From contig SCUS01000095.1 of NCBI GenBank assembly GCA_004297725.1, positions 92,065 to 147,706 on the forward strand: a stretch of DNA of 55,642 bases, in the 5' to 3' direction. The stretch is from Myxococcaceae bacterium. Its GTDB lineage: Bacteria > Myxococcota_A > Polyangia > Polyangiales > Ga0077539. Within the stretch, counting starts at the first letter, position 1, and each line of letters begins with the position of its first letter. The position numbers were made by a program, and so were the translations under genes. Of this stretch, positions 7,998-17,246 are shown one piece after another. The notes below the pieces were generated by a model. It was not told the origin of the DNA, did not search any database, and saw only the letters and a list, made by a program, of their open reading frames with translations.

Positions 7998-9866
7998 TCA
8001 GTAGTTCCGGACCGTGGCCTGGAGACGAACCTCGTCGAGCCGCCAGAACGTGGTCTCGCACGCCCCCGAGTAGAGGGAGAAGCGGAAGAGCATCGTCGAC
8101 GCACCGACGAAGGACGAGAGCGGGATGCTCTGAAGACCGCAGGTAGCCGTATTCTGGTTGCCCAGGTTGATCCAGCTCCGCCCGCCGTCGGTGCTCATGT
8201 AGAACGTGAGCCCGCTGCTCGCCCCCCTTGCACTGCGGCTCCGATGGAGGAGATTCAAGCTCGTCGCCCGCGAGACGTCGATGGGGGTGATGAGCGTGAG
8301 ATCGCCCGATTGAATACAAGGACCACTTGCCAAGCGTTCTCCGATCATCTCCCGAGTGCCCGCGCACGGAGAGTAGAAACTACCCGCCCCGTACCGCCAG
8401 ACCGGATCACGCGTCCAAAGTCCGTCGCCAGACTCGAAGCCGTCGTAGAAGAGGACACGGTCGACCGTGCAGCTCCCCATCGCCTCGCATCCGTCGGCGA
8501 CGTTCGCGTTGCAGTCGGTCCACCCGCTCTCGCAGGAGATCGAACAACGCGCCGGGGTCGAGCCGCTCCCCGCCTGGCAACGGCTCACCGTGTGAGGTCC
8601 ACCCGCCGGGCAGGACGTGCCGCACGCGCCGCAGCTCGTGGTCGTGAGAAGCGAGGCCTCGCAGCCGTTCGCAGCGTTGCCGTCGCAGTTGTCGTAGAGG
8701 CTCGTGCAGGCCCCGATCGCGCAGCTTCCGGCCACGCAGTTCGCGGTCGCGTTCGTGAACGTACACGTGTGGCCGCAGGTCCCGCAGTTCGCGACGTTCG
8801 TGCGGGTGTCGACCTCGCAGCCATCGGTCGCGGTGCCGTTGCAGTTCGCGAAGTTCGCGGCGCACGTGGCCACCGTGCAGGTGCCGACGGAGCAACCTGC
8901 CGTCGCGTTCGCGAGGGAACACGCGCGCCCGCACATCCCGCAGTGGGCCGGGGTCGTGCTGAGGTCGGTCTCGCAGCCGTTCGAAGCGTTTCCGTCGCAG
9001 TCACCGAAGCCAGCCCCGCAGGAGTAGCGGCAGGACCCTAGCTCGCAGCTCACGGTGCTGTTCGGGCGAGCAGCACAGGCGGAGCCGCAGGCGCCGCAGT
9101 GAGTCGCGTTCGTGGCGGTGTTGGTCTCGCAGCCGTTCGTCGCGTTGCCGTCGCAGTCCGCGAAGGGAGCCACGCACATCGCGAGACCGCAGGCTCCGCT
9201 CCGGCAGACCGGCACGCCGTTCGCGACGGTGCAGCGTCGGTCACAGGCGCCGCAGTGCGAGCTGCTCGTCTGCGGGTCGACACACGCACCACCACAGCAG
9301 GTCTGCCCCGACGGACACGCTCGCGTTGCCGTGCAACCGGCGACGCAGCTATTTCCGACGCAGAGGCTCCCCGCGGCGCAGTGTTCGTCGCGGAGGCAGT
9401 CGACGCAAGCGCGCGTATCGGGGTTGCAGCGGCGCTCGACGACCCCGCCGTCCCGGGCCTCGCGGCAGGCGAGGTCGTCGCGACAACCAGGCGCGCAGCG
9501 GTTCATCCCGGGCACGCAGTATTGGCCCGCGGGGCAGAGGTCGCTCGTCGCCGTACAGGGCACGCAGCGGCCCGTGGCGGTGTCGCACGCGGGGCCCTCG
9601 GCGCTCCCAGCGCACGCCGCATTGGTCGTGCAGGAAGCCGCGACGTCGACCGCCGCGGGCACATCGACGCCGGGGACATCAAGACCACCGGCCTCGAGCG
9701 CGCCGTCGTCGATCGATGGCGAGACGTCGACAACCGCCGGAAGGTCCACGCCCGGGGACGCGTCCTCGCCAGCGTCCACAGGCGTTGGCGGAGCAGATGT
9801 GCAGCCACTGGCGCTTGCGATGAGACCGAGGAACACGATGACGGTAGCGATGCCGATCTGGTGCAT
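7998..9866 (-). CDS. Cys-rich repeat lipoprotein
   Basis: 622 residues from ATG 9866 with AGGGGAG 6 nt upstream; the open frame extends further 5' but that part is Arg-rich shadow. The lipobox is ASASGC (Cys about 20). After an Asp/Val/Pro-rich stalk come Cys-rich repeats of the form NGCE-x(n)-HCGxCGxxC (at least four copies) preceded by EB-like Cys modules. The last 150 residues (VLFYDGFESGDGLWTRD onward) resemble a MAM/jelly-roll module. This arrangement is common in surface proteins of myxobacteria, where disulphide-rich repeats form a rigid stalk. It heads an operon with the 7059-7988 lipoprotein. Likely displayed on the outer surface; ligand unknown. Confidence 0.85.
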   Translation of the reverse strand: MHQIGIATVIVFLGLIASASGCTSAPPTPVDAGEDASPGVDLPAVVDVSPSIDDGALEAGGLDVPGVDVPAAVDVAASCTTNAACAGSAEGPACDTATGRCVPCTATSDLCPAGQYCVPGMNRCAPGCRDDLACREARDGGVVERRCNPDTRACVDCLRDEHCAAGSLCVGNSCVAGCTATRACPSGQTCCGGACVDPQTSSSHCGACDRRCTVANGVPVCRSGACGLAMCVAPFADCDGNATNGCETNTATNATHCGACGSACAARPNSTVSCELGSCRYSCGAGFGDCDGNASNGCETDLSTTPAHCGMCGRACSLANATAGCSVGTCTVATCAANFANCNGTATDGCEVDTRTNVANCGTCGHTCTFTNATANCVAGSCAIGACTSLYDNCDGNAANGCEASLLTTTSCGACGTSCPAGGPHTVSRCQAGSGSTPARCSISCESGWTDCNANVADGCEAMGSCTVDRVLFYDGFESGDGLWTRDPVWRYGAGSFYSPCAGTREMIGERLASGPCIQSGDLTLITPIDVSRATSLNLLHRSRSARGASSGLTFYMSTDGGRSWINLGNQNTATCGLQSIPLSSFVGASTMLFRFSLYSGACETTFWRLDEVRLQATVRNY

Positions 9867-9933
9867 GACGGACTCCCCTGTGCGTCCTGCCCGGCCGATC
9901 GCTTCGACCACGCCGTTCCCCGAGTGAACGTCA

Positions 9934-9957
9934 AACGCGCTCCTTTCGGGGCGCGTT
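9934..9957. promoter_or_regulatory. hairpin in divergent intergenic region
   Basis: AACGCGC and GCGCGTT face each other across a CCTTTCGG loop, in the gap between the lipoprotein start (9866, minus) and the recombinase start (10097, plus). It could be an operator or simply structured leader; no T-tract follows it on either strand, so it is not a typical terminator. Confidence 0.35.
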
Positions 9958-10096
9958 GTGGTGGAAGAGATCGCTCGAACGGGAGCGGTTTCGGGGGGTG
10001 ACAGTGCGACCAACCCGTGTTCGTCGCCGTGTCGCGACCCGTAGCCTTCCCGAGGTCGAACGCGCCCGGTACGGTGGCGAGGTTCACCCTCCGCGC

Positions 10097-11113
10097 ATGC
10101 ACGCATCCGTCGACGCCTTCGTCCGGGCCCTACTCTCGGACCACCTCGCTCCCCGCACGGCCAAGACCTACGGGGCGATCTTGACGACCCTCTTCTCGTT
10201 CCGGGGCGCCGAGCCGGAGCCGCTGACGATGACCGATGTCGAGTCGTTTCTCGCGCGATCCCGGCGGGACGGATCACGACGCGCAGCGTCGGCTCGAAAC
10301 CTAGACCTCGCCGCGATCCGGTCCTTCGTCGCGTTCGCACGCCGTCACCTTGGATGGATGACTGATCCGACGGAAGGCATCCCCTTCGTGCGCGAGGCTC
10401 CGCAAGACCCGGCCGTTCTGAGCGCCGCAGAGCTCGGGAAATTCTTCGAGGTCACCGCAGGAAGCTCGCGGGCTCCCGTGCGTTCGCGAAACCTGGCACT
10501 CGTCGCGGTGCTCTCGCAGATCGGGCTCCGCGTTCACGAGGCCGTAGGCCTGAACCTCCAGCAGGTGGACCTCGAAGGCGCGACGCTCGTGGCCGTCCGG
10601 GGCAAGGGCGGGACCGTCCATGATCTCCCGCTCAACCGCCCGGCGGTCACACTCCTCCGTGCGTGGATCGACGAACGCGACGAACGTTCCCCGGAAACAG
10701 CGCTCTTTCTCTCCGCGCGGGGGACCCGGCTCTCCATTCGCGCTGTCGAGTCGATGATCGCCCGCATCCGGAAGGAGATGGGGTCAGCGAAGCACATCAC
10801 CCCGCACACGATGAGACACACCGCGGCGACGCTGACGCTCAGCCTCGGCACCGATCTCTCGACGGTCGCCGAGCTCCTGCGACACAGCGACATCAACACG
10901 ACCCGCCGGTACCTTCACCTCGTCGACACCCGCCGTCGCGAAGCTGTTCGGAGGCTCGAAGGAACGGTGCCGAGCTCGCTGCTCTCCGCGCCTTCGGCGA
11001 ACACCCTGCTCTCCAAAAATGCCCCGAAGCTGTCTACTCTCACGCCGCTCGAACGGCCGACATCTCGCCTGCGCTCGACTCTTGACGACGAACACGGGTT
11101 GGTCGCTGCTTGA
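10097..11113 (+). CDS. tyrosine recombinase (XerC/D-like integrase)
   Basis: 338 residues from ATG 10097; earlier in-frame codons are Arg-rich and poor. Residues 1-85 are the SAM-like core-binding domain. The catalytic domain shows the complete set: Arg145 (IGLRVHEA), Lys170 (VRGKGG), His237-x-x-Arg240 (HTMRH), His263 (LLRHSD) and Tyr272 (TTRRYLH). It should cut and rejoin DNA at a specific site. The size and compactness fit Xer-like or integron-like recombinases more than large phage integrases. It stands next to a truncated transposase, so it may be the remnant driver of a small element; no attachment site was identified nearby. Confidence 0.9.
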   Translation: MHASVDAFVRALLSDHLAPRTAKTYGAILTTLFSFRGAEPEPLTMTDVESFLARSRRDGSRRAASARNLDLAAIRSFVAFARRHLGWMTDPTEGIPFVREAPQDPAVLSAAELGKFFEVTAGSSRAPVRSRNLALVAVLSQIGLRVHEAVGLNLQQVDLEGATLVAVRGKGGTVHDLPLNRPAVTLLRAWIDERDERSPETALFLSARGTRLSIRAVESMIARIRKEMGSAKHITPHTMRHTAATLTLSLGTDLSTVAELLRHSDINTTRRYLHLVDTRRREAVRRLEGTVPSSLLSAPSANTLLSKNAPKLSTLTPLERPTSRLRSTLDDEHGLVAA

Positions 11114-11270
11114 GGGTGATCGATGCGCACCAGGCGTGTTGTTGCACTTGTAGTTTGCTATCGAAAATTGTATCTCTCCGCTGTCGGGGCGAATCCGAAC
11201 TGCGCTCCCCCCTGCGCGGCTCACCTGGCTCGTCCCGACGCGATTTTCCGCCGGCAATCGCCGATTCCCT

Positions 11271-11924
11271 GTGAGGGGCCCCAACCAGTTGTGGTCGTGG
11301 GACATCACCAAGCTGCGCGGCCCGACGCGGTGGACCTACTACCACCTGTACGTGATCCTCGACGTGTTCAGCGGCTACGTGGTGGGCTGGATGCTGGCCC
11401 TGCGCGAGACCGCGGTGCTGGCCGAGGAGCTGATCGCGGAGACCTGTCGGCGCCAGGGGATCGGGCCCGGCCAGCTGACGCTGCACGCCGATCGCGGGTG
11501 CTCGATGACGTCGCGGACGGTGGCGCAGTTGCTGGTGGACCTGGGGGTCGAGAAGACCCACTCGCGCCCCTCGGTGTCGGACGACAACCCGTACTCCGAG
11601 GCGCAGTTCAAGACCTTGAAGTACCGCCCCGACTTCCCCGATCGCTTCGGCTCGCCGCAGGATGCGCGTGCGTTCTGCGGCCCGTTCTTCGACTGGTACA
11701 ACCGCGACCACCACCACGCGAGCCTCGCCCTGCTGACGCCCGAGGACGTGCATCACGGGCGCGCGAACGAGCGGATCGCAGCCCGCGACGTCGTCCTCGC
11801 GGCGGCCTACCGCGAGCACCCCGAGCGCTTCGTGCGTGGACGTCCACGAGCGCCGCGCGCGCCCACCGCGGCGTGGATCAACCCGCCGAAGACGACCCCC
11901 GAGAAGGAGCGACTCGCTCAGTAA
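11271..11924 (+). CDS. IS3-type transposase fragment (rve domain only)
   Basis: 217 residues from a GTG at 11271. It has the DDE integrase core: Asp in LWSWDITKL, Asp in LHADRG and Glu in DNPYSEAQFKTL, with the C-terminal tail ending PERFVRG...WINPP typical of this transposase group. The N-terminal half of a complete transposase (helix-turn-helix and upstream orfA) is missing, and the sequence 5' of the GTG carries no continuation. It is therefore a 5'-truncated and probably inactive copy. CTGTCTCACGGTCGTTGACA about 15 nt after the stop could be the right end of the old element. Its neighbour is the tyrosine recombinase. Confidence 0.8.
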   Translation: MRGPNQLWSWDITKLRGPTRWTYYHLYVILDVFSGYVVGWMLALRETAVLAEELIAETCRRQGIGPGQLTLHADRGCSMTSRTVAQLLVDLGVEKTHSRPSVSDDNPYSEAQFKTLKYRPDFPDRFGSPQDARAFCGPFFDWYNRDHHHASLALLTPEDVHHGRANERIAARDVVLAAAYREHPERFVRGRPRAPRAPTAAWINPPKTTPEKERLAQ

Positions 11925-12095
11925 ACTCGACCTCTACCTGTCTCACGGTCGTTGACACGTTCCGGAGGGCATCGCCAGCGACCAGCATTGCCACGGATCG
12001 TCTCGTGAGCTCAAGAAGGAATGTCAGAGGAGACTGATAGGAAGTAGCCTCGGCCTCACGAAAGAGTCATTGCGCGTGAATCTGCCTAGCTAAAT

Positions 12096-15000
12096 CTACC
12101 AGCAAAATGCCGGGGCAGAAGCCGTTGACGTCGGCACGAGGAGATTGGCATAGTTGCAGGGAAGCGAGCCTGCTGAACCGTTCGCGACGTAGTGGAGTGG
12201 CATGGCCACGCCGTCGCGCGTTACCGTCGTCTCGCACTGCGGACGCCCGACAGCTCCCGAACCACCCGGGTCATTGGAAAAGTCATAGGACCACCGCTCC
12301 CGTCCAAGGCTGTCCTGCATCCTGAAGGTGACTAGAAGCCAGTCACCCTGGGAGACATTGGTCCGGAACTCGAACGCTGCTCCAGGGTCACTGTCAGTGG
12401 AGTCATTGGGATGCCAGGACGCCGATAGACCCCAAGCCGCATCGAGAACACGCCAGCCAGAAGGCGGTACGCAACGTACGACGATGGAAGAGGCCCGTGG
12501 AACACATCGTCCAGACGTGCAGGACCAGCCGCTGGCGCATGCAAATCTACATGCTCCACAATGCGCGGCATCATTGTAGGTATCTACGCAAACACCGTCG
12601 CAATACATCTGTCCAGCGCCCACGCAACTAGGCGCAACGGGTACACATCGACCCGCAGAACAAGTCTGGTTCAGCGTGCCTCCGCTCGTACAATCGGCTC
12701 CACAGGCGCCACAATGCAATGGATCGCTCAGGGTCGAAACGCAACGCCCGCTGCAGAGCGTGAGGCCCGTGCCGCAAGTCATCGTCGGCTCGGTGCACGT
12801 CCCCGCTTGGCACGTCCGCGTGCCAGTGCAGATAATTCCACAAGTGCCACAGTTGGTATTGTCGGTTCGGGTGTCGCGGCATACTCCAGCGCAGTATGTC
12901 AGACCTGCTCCACAACCCGAGCTGACGTCCATGCATCGACTGTCAGAACACGTTTGACCAGTGGCGCAACGAGCTCCGCACGCACCGCAGTTGTTCGCAT
13001 CGTTCACGAGGTAGGCTTCGCAGCCATCGCTTGCACTGCCATTGCAGTCCCCAAAGTTCGACCCGCATCTAAATCCGCATACGCGATTAATGCAGGTTGC
13101 CGAGCCATGGTCAGGCGTCGGGCAAACATTGTCGCAACTTCCGCAGTTCCGCGTGTCGGAATCAAGGTTGTTACAGAAGCCGCTCGGACAGCGCGTAAAC
13201 GACCCTGAACAGGTCGAGGTGGGGGTGCAAGAACCAGCGGAGCAAGCTGATCCCGTTGGACAACCGTGGCCACAGCTACCGCAATGGGCACTGCTCGAAG
13301 AGAGATTCGCCTCACATCCGTTGGATGCGTTCCCATCACAATCCGCGAAGCCAGAGTAGCAGGCGAACTGACACGAACTGGAAGCGCAGGTAGATCCTGC
13401 ATTCGCTCGCGTAGAGCAGGTAACTCCACAGCCGCCACAGTTCGACGCATCGTTACTGAGGTTCACGCACGCTCCCGCACACGAAGTGGTTGGCGGTGAG
13501 CAGGTCGTTGAAGGGGTAGTACAAGCTCCCGCGACACAGGAAGAACTTCCAGTACATGGACGTCCACAACTGCCGCAGTTGTTGCGATCGCTTCGTAGAT
13601 CAACTTCGCAGCCGTTTGCGGCGCTGCCATCGCAGTTGGCGAAGTTTGTATCGCACGAGACTCCACAGGTGGAACTGGCGCAGGTAGCTCGACCATGAGC
13701 CGGAGTTGAACAGCGATTGCCGCAGGAGCCGCAGTTCGCGAGGTCTGTGACGGGATTCACGCAGACACCCGAGCATGTGGTGAGTGGCGCAGTGCAGGTG
13801 GACATCGACGCACAGCTTCCAGCCACGCATGCCAGTGTCCCAGAGCAAGCATGACCGCAAGTGTTGCAGTTGGCTCGATCAGTGTTGAGATTCACCTCGC
13901 ATCCATTGGCGGCATTGTGGTCACAATCACCATAGCCAGCATCACAAGCAAATCCGCATCGAGAACTCGCACAGGTCGCCCTGGCATGGGATGGCGCAGC
14001 ACACTGATTGCCGCAGGATCCACAGTTGGCGGGGTTCGACGTCGTGTCGCCACATGTAGTGGGTACCACGGTAATGCGGAACGGCAGACACTGGCTCCAC
14101 GCGGGAATATCGGACGTCACGCAAATCGCGTAATCGTCGCCGGTACCCCAGGCTTCAGGAATCGTGATGTCTTGGGAGTAGCTTCCGGGAGGCGCCGCGC
14201 TGTTCGGCACAACGGGAAGTTCACGTCCTCCTTTTGTTGCCACTATCCGTAGAAATGACGGCAATCCCGCCGTGCGAATGCCGAGATGCATGGTCCCACG
14301 TGGAGCGAACTGAGTTCCGGAAGCAGGGCTCAGGAATGTGACTGAGCACCCATCACATGTTCGGGTAATCCAGTCGTAATAATCAGGGATCGTCGTGTTT
14401 GTGAACGTGGACGACTGACCGCAGTTCGCCCCCGATGCCACGCCAATCTGCTTCGGCGCGCCACGAACTGTGGCGATGAGAGGTCCTCCACTATCGCCGA
14501 CGTAGGCGAGGGAGTTTGGGCTCATATCACGGCGACGAATGAGGAAGTATTCGTTGGAGTAGGGGGAGTTCGTGCCGACTGAATAGGCACTTCCGGTTCC
14601 ATCGAGAAGGTTGGTGCCTATCCTTCTAGTCCCAAAAGTGGTTCTTGGAATGATATAGTTGTGGAGCCTATCAAGAAAGGACACTCGGTCGCCCGGGCAC
14701 ATGTTGTCGCCGAAGCCCACAAACGTGACCTGCTCCCCCATCCCAACCGCAGGGTCCGGAGGCGATCGAGAGAGATCAAGCGGGCGAATAATGCTGGGAT
14801 CGATCGGATTGTCGAGATCGATAAAGGCGAGATCGGCTCGTACAGCCAGGAAGCTATTGCCACTGTCAAGGAGTGCTTGATAGCGAGGATGTGGCGTGAT
14901 CCTGCCGGAATAAGGAATCCGAGCGCCGCCATCACCAACGAGGTAGAGGCTGCGGGGGGTCGTCACGCAATCCGAGGCGTCGATTACAGAAATAACGGGC

Positions 15001-15314
15001 TGTGAGACCGGATATGGACCTACGACAGGACGGTGGCTTCTGCATACGCAGTGTCCGGCGGTCAGGACTCGGCCGCTACTAATCAACGTTGCCGTACAGC
15101 CGTTCCCACCGGAGCCACTTGTTAGCTGGGTTTCGAGTTGCAAAGCGGCACGGTATTGGTCGCGAGTGTCGTCAACTCCGTTGAGGACGATTGGACCTGT
15201 CTCACCGGGGCCAAGGTGGCCATCAGGATCAGACGCACACCCAGCCACAGAGACCCACATCCCGATGGCGATCCCAAACTCCCACCTTGTAGAAGTGCCC
15301 GTATTGAACCTCAT
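12096..15314 (-). CDS. trypsin-like protease fused to Cys-rich repeats, lipoprotein
   Basis: 1,072 residues. The N-terminus has a lipoprotein signal (lipobox VAGC, Cys26). Residues about 42-320 form a chymotrypsin-fold protease with His88 (TAGHC), Asp161 (RADLAFIDLD) and Ser275 (GDSGGPLI), so the triad is complete. A beta-sandwich spacer follows. From about residue 430 to 950 there are about ten Cys-rich modules (NGCE..NCGxCGxxC and CxGxC..DNxNCGxCG types), and the end is a jelly-roll-like module. It is a membrane-anchored protease on a long disulphide stalk, likely acting at the cell surface on extracellular protein. The next minus-strand gene upstream (stop at 15418) lies about 100 nt away. 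Confidence 0.88.
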   Translation of the reverse strand: MRFNTGTSTRWEFGIAIGMWVSVAGCASDPDGHLGPGETGPIVLNGVDDTRDQYRAALQLETQLTSGSGGNGCTATLISSGRVLTAGHCVCRSHRPVVGPYPVSQPVISVIDASDCVTTPRSLYLVGDGGARIPYSGRITPHPRYQALLDSGNSFLAVRADLAFIDLDNPIDPSIIRPLDLSRSPPDPAVGMGEQVTFVGFGDNMCPGDRVSFLDRLHNYIIPRTTFGTRRIGTNLLDGTGSAYSVGTNSPYSNEYFLIRRRDMSPNSLAYVGDSGGPLIATVRGAPKQIGVASGANCGQSSTFTNTTIPDYYDWITRTCDGCSVTFLSPASGTQFAPRGTMHLGIRTAGLPSFLRIVATKGGRELPVVPNSAAPPGSYSQDITIPEAWGTGDDYAICVTSDIPAWSQCLPFRITVVPTTCGDTTSNPANCGSCGNQCAAPSHARATCASSRCGFACDAGYGDCDHNAANGCEVNLNTDRANCNTCGHACSGTLACVAGSCASMSTCTAPLTTCSGVCVNPVTDLANCGSCGNRCSTPAHGRATCASSTCGVSCDTNFANCDGSAANGCEVDLRSDRNNCGSCGRPCTGSSSCVAGACTTPSTTCSPPTTSCAGACVNLSNDASNCGGCGVTCSTRANAGSTCASSSCQFACYSGFADCDGNASNGCEANLSSSSAHCGSCGHGCPTGSACSAGSCTPTSTCSGSFTRCPSGFCNNLDSDTRNCGSCDNVCPTPDHGSATCINRVCGFRCGSNFGDCNGSASDGCEAYLVNDANNCGACGARCATGQTCSDSRCMDVSSGCGAGLTYCAGVCRDTRTDNTNCGTCGIICTGTRTCQAGTCTEPTMTCGTGLTLCSGRCVSTLSDPLHCGACGADCTSGGTLNQTCSAGRCVPVAPSCVGAGQMYCDGVCVDTYNDAAHCGACRFACASGWSCTSGRCVPRASSIVVRCVPPSGWRVLDAAWGLSASWHPNDSTDSDPGAAFEFRTNVSQGDWLLVTFRMQDSLGRERWSYDFSNDPGGSGAVGRPQCETTVTRDGVAMPLHYVANGSAGSLPCNYANLLVPTSTASAPAFCW

Positions 15315-15417
15315 CGCTCGCCGCTAGCATGGACAGGCTTCGGGTTCAAGTCCGAAATGTGGAAACCTGCGCCCTTGTGGCACCGAAGTTGCCGATCCTT
15401 GGTATCGACAGGGCACC

Positions 15418-15879
15418 TCAAAGCGTTTCCCACCGCGGACATCGCAACGAAGCACGAATGAGGGCATGGGTACCGACAGGACCATCTGAGAGAAACGCAA
15501 ATACCGTTCCGGCGTCGTAGTCTTTTCTGAGATCCACCGGTGTACCGACAAACAAGAATCGATCATCCGGAAGCTGAATAGACGCGGTGGTTTGGAACAT
15601 CGCTGCGCAAACTCCCTTGGAGCAGTCGGGAAACGTCTGAAACCCCGCTTTGATGTCATCAAAGGCGACGTTCACTGCCAGACTCGAGTCGCTTCGATAC
15701 GTGCAGGTTACATTCTTGGTGAACGCGTGCGTCCATCGCCCGTTGATGGCTAGGTCTACCCAGGCGTGATTTTGACCTCGTGTGGTGTGTTCTTGATATG
15801 CAGTGGTGATTGCACAAACTAGCCCGGCAGAAACGGTAGCGAGCGCAGTGAGGCATGCGAAATTCTTCTGTATGGACAC
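15418..15879 (-). CDS. small lipoprotein of unknown function
   Basis: 153 residues from GTG 15879, with AAGGGG upstream. The frame is open further 5' but that part is not signal-like, while the GTG start gives a clean lipoprotein signal (ACLTALATVSAGLVC). The mature part has about five Cys residues and looks like a compact beta-rich domain (WVDLAINGRWTHAF, LPDDRFLFVGTPVDL). No family recognised. It lies about 100 nt upstream of the protease-repeat lipoprotein and on the same strand, so the two may be expressed together. Exported, probably outer-membrane-facing. Confidence 0.65.
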   Translation of the reverse strand: MSIQKNFACLTALATVSAGLVCAITTAYQEHTTRGQNHAWVDLAINGRWTHAFTKNVTCTYRSDSSLAVNVAFDDIKAGFQTFPDCSKGVCAAMFQTTASIQLPDDRFLFVGTPVDLRKDYDAGTVFAFLSDGPVGTHALIRASLRCPRWETL

Positions 15880-16030
15880 ACATCCATGATACCCCTTGCA
15901 ATGATGCGTGAAAAGCTCTTGCGTTTTGCTAGCGAGACGTGAAAAAATTTCGGTGGACACGTCTGCAACGTGCCCCGTCGGCGGACGAATCTCCACGCGA
16001 TGAACGGAGCTGTCGGATGAAGCCCGTTCG

Positions 16031-16954
16031 TCAGTGTGAACTACCGACCCGTGCCGCTGTGCGATCGCGGTGACGAGTCTTGACTACGACGGTCTGCGCC
16101 GCCCCGATCGATCCCCGCTTCTCCGCGCCTGGGGCAGCCGTCGCCGGCGTTCCGTCGGTGAGGACCAGGGCCGCCGTGACGTTGTCGGTGAACGTGAAGC
16201 GTCCGACGGCGTTCTTCTGGCGGGTGAGGTCCGCGAGGAAGTCCTGCAGGGCCCACTTGGCGTGCCCTTTGGAGCGGGCGATCGCCGTGTGGAGCTTGGC
16301 GGCGACCGCCGCATCGAAGCGGTCGGCGACGCCGTCGGTCGAAACCAGGAAGGTGTCGCCCGGCTGCCGGGGCTTGATGGCCCAGTTCGGCGTTCCGTCG
16401 GTTTCGGGACCGAGAGATGCTTCGAGCAGGGTTGGTGCGTCGGGTGACTTGTGCGGCTCGAGCAGTTGCTCGGTCTTCGCCTTGCCGCGCAGGACACAGG
16501 CACCACCGTCGCCGAGCCACGCGACGACGTAGGTGTCGGCGAGGGCAACCGCGAGGATGAGGGTGGTGCGCAGGCCGTCCGCCGACGGGCGAATACCGCG
16601 TGCTTGGGCTTCCGCCGACAGCGATCCCGCGGCACTCCAGACGGTCGAAAGGAGGAGCGTCCGCACCCCTTCGACGCCGACCGCCGTCGGCAGCTCGCGG
16701 CGCAGACGTCGGAACGCATGGTTCGTGACCACTTCGGCGGCCTCGCCTCCCAACGGTTGGCCCCCGACCCCGTCGGCCATGACGATGAGTGCCGTGTCCC
16801 CTACCCAGGCCACGCGTACGCGGTCCTGGTTCTCCTGGCGGACAGGGCCGCGAAGTGACCAAGCGCCGAGGGAGGGATCAGATTTCCGACGGCGCCTCGG
16901 TCCAGTTTCGGCCTGGCTCCGACGCGTTGGTGGCGGCAGCGTATCGGACGGCAT
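16031..16954 (-). CDS. PP2C-family serine/threonine protein phosphatase
   Basis: 307 residues from ATG 16954, preceded by GGACGGGCC; an ATG at 17062 would add 36 poorly conserved residues. PP2C motifs are present in order: ENQDR, MADGVGG, WLGDGGACVLR, STDGVADRF and TDNVTAALV, which supply the metal-binding Asp residues. The enzyme removes phosphate from Ser/Thr, usually opposing Hanks-type kinases, which are numerous in myxobacteria. A Pro/Arg-rich N-terminal tail (about 40 residues) precedes the domain. No kinase lies beside it. A diverged copy of its C-terminal 75 residues appears as a pseudogene at about 33.0-33.3 kb. Confidence 0.9.
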   Translation of the reverse strand: MPSDTLPPPTRRSQAETGPRRRRKSDPSLGAWSLRGPVRQENQDRVRVAWVGDTALIVMADGVGGQPLGGEAAEVVTNHAFRRLRRELPTAVGVEGVRTLLLSTVWSAAGSLSAEAQARGIRPSADGLRTTLILAVALADTYVVAWLGDGGACVLRGKAKTEQLLEPHKSPDAPTLLEASLGPETDGTPNWAIKPRQPGDTFLVSTDGVADRFDAAVAAKLHTAIARSKGHAKWALQDFLADLTRQKNAVGRFTFTDNVTAALVLTDGTPATAAPGAEKRGSIGAAQTVVVKTRHRDRTAARVGSSH

Positions 16955-17246
16955 GGCCCGTCCGGAGCCGTGCCACGGATGGACCCTTTGACTCAAGCGC
17001 TGACGCTGTGGGGTCAACGAATCCGGGATCTTGTGGGCGCCGAGGTCGACGGAAATCGGCATGGCGTGAGGTGCAAAACGCCAGGAGGGGCGTAATCACC
17101 GCACGGCCTGCGATTGGTCAGTTGAGCAGGTAGGAGAACGTCCGGCACACAGAGACCTCAGACGGTGCTGACTTCGTTCGCATTAGAAGTCGGACATCGT
17201 GGCGACCCTCATCACAGGGGTGAGGGGTGCCAGTTGCATGCGGTTG

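Noticed and set aside
6589..8367. 592-codon minus-strand open frame
   Set aside because: Overlaps two genes with clear lipoprotein signals in another frame; its sequence is Arg/Pro/His-rich with no domain.
8400..9300. CRISPR-like periodic DNA in the Cys-rich lipoprotein gene
   Set aside because: The periodicity comes from codons of the CGxCGxxC protein repeats; units differ in length and sequence and there are no conserved direct repeats with unique spacers.
12600..14100. Tandem-repeat array in the protease-repeat gene
   Set aside because: Again protein-level repeats inside one open frame, not a DNA repeat array.
15330..15360. GGTTCAAGTCC, T-arm-like
   Set aside because: No acceptor stem or anticodon arm can be formed around it.
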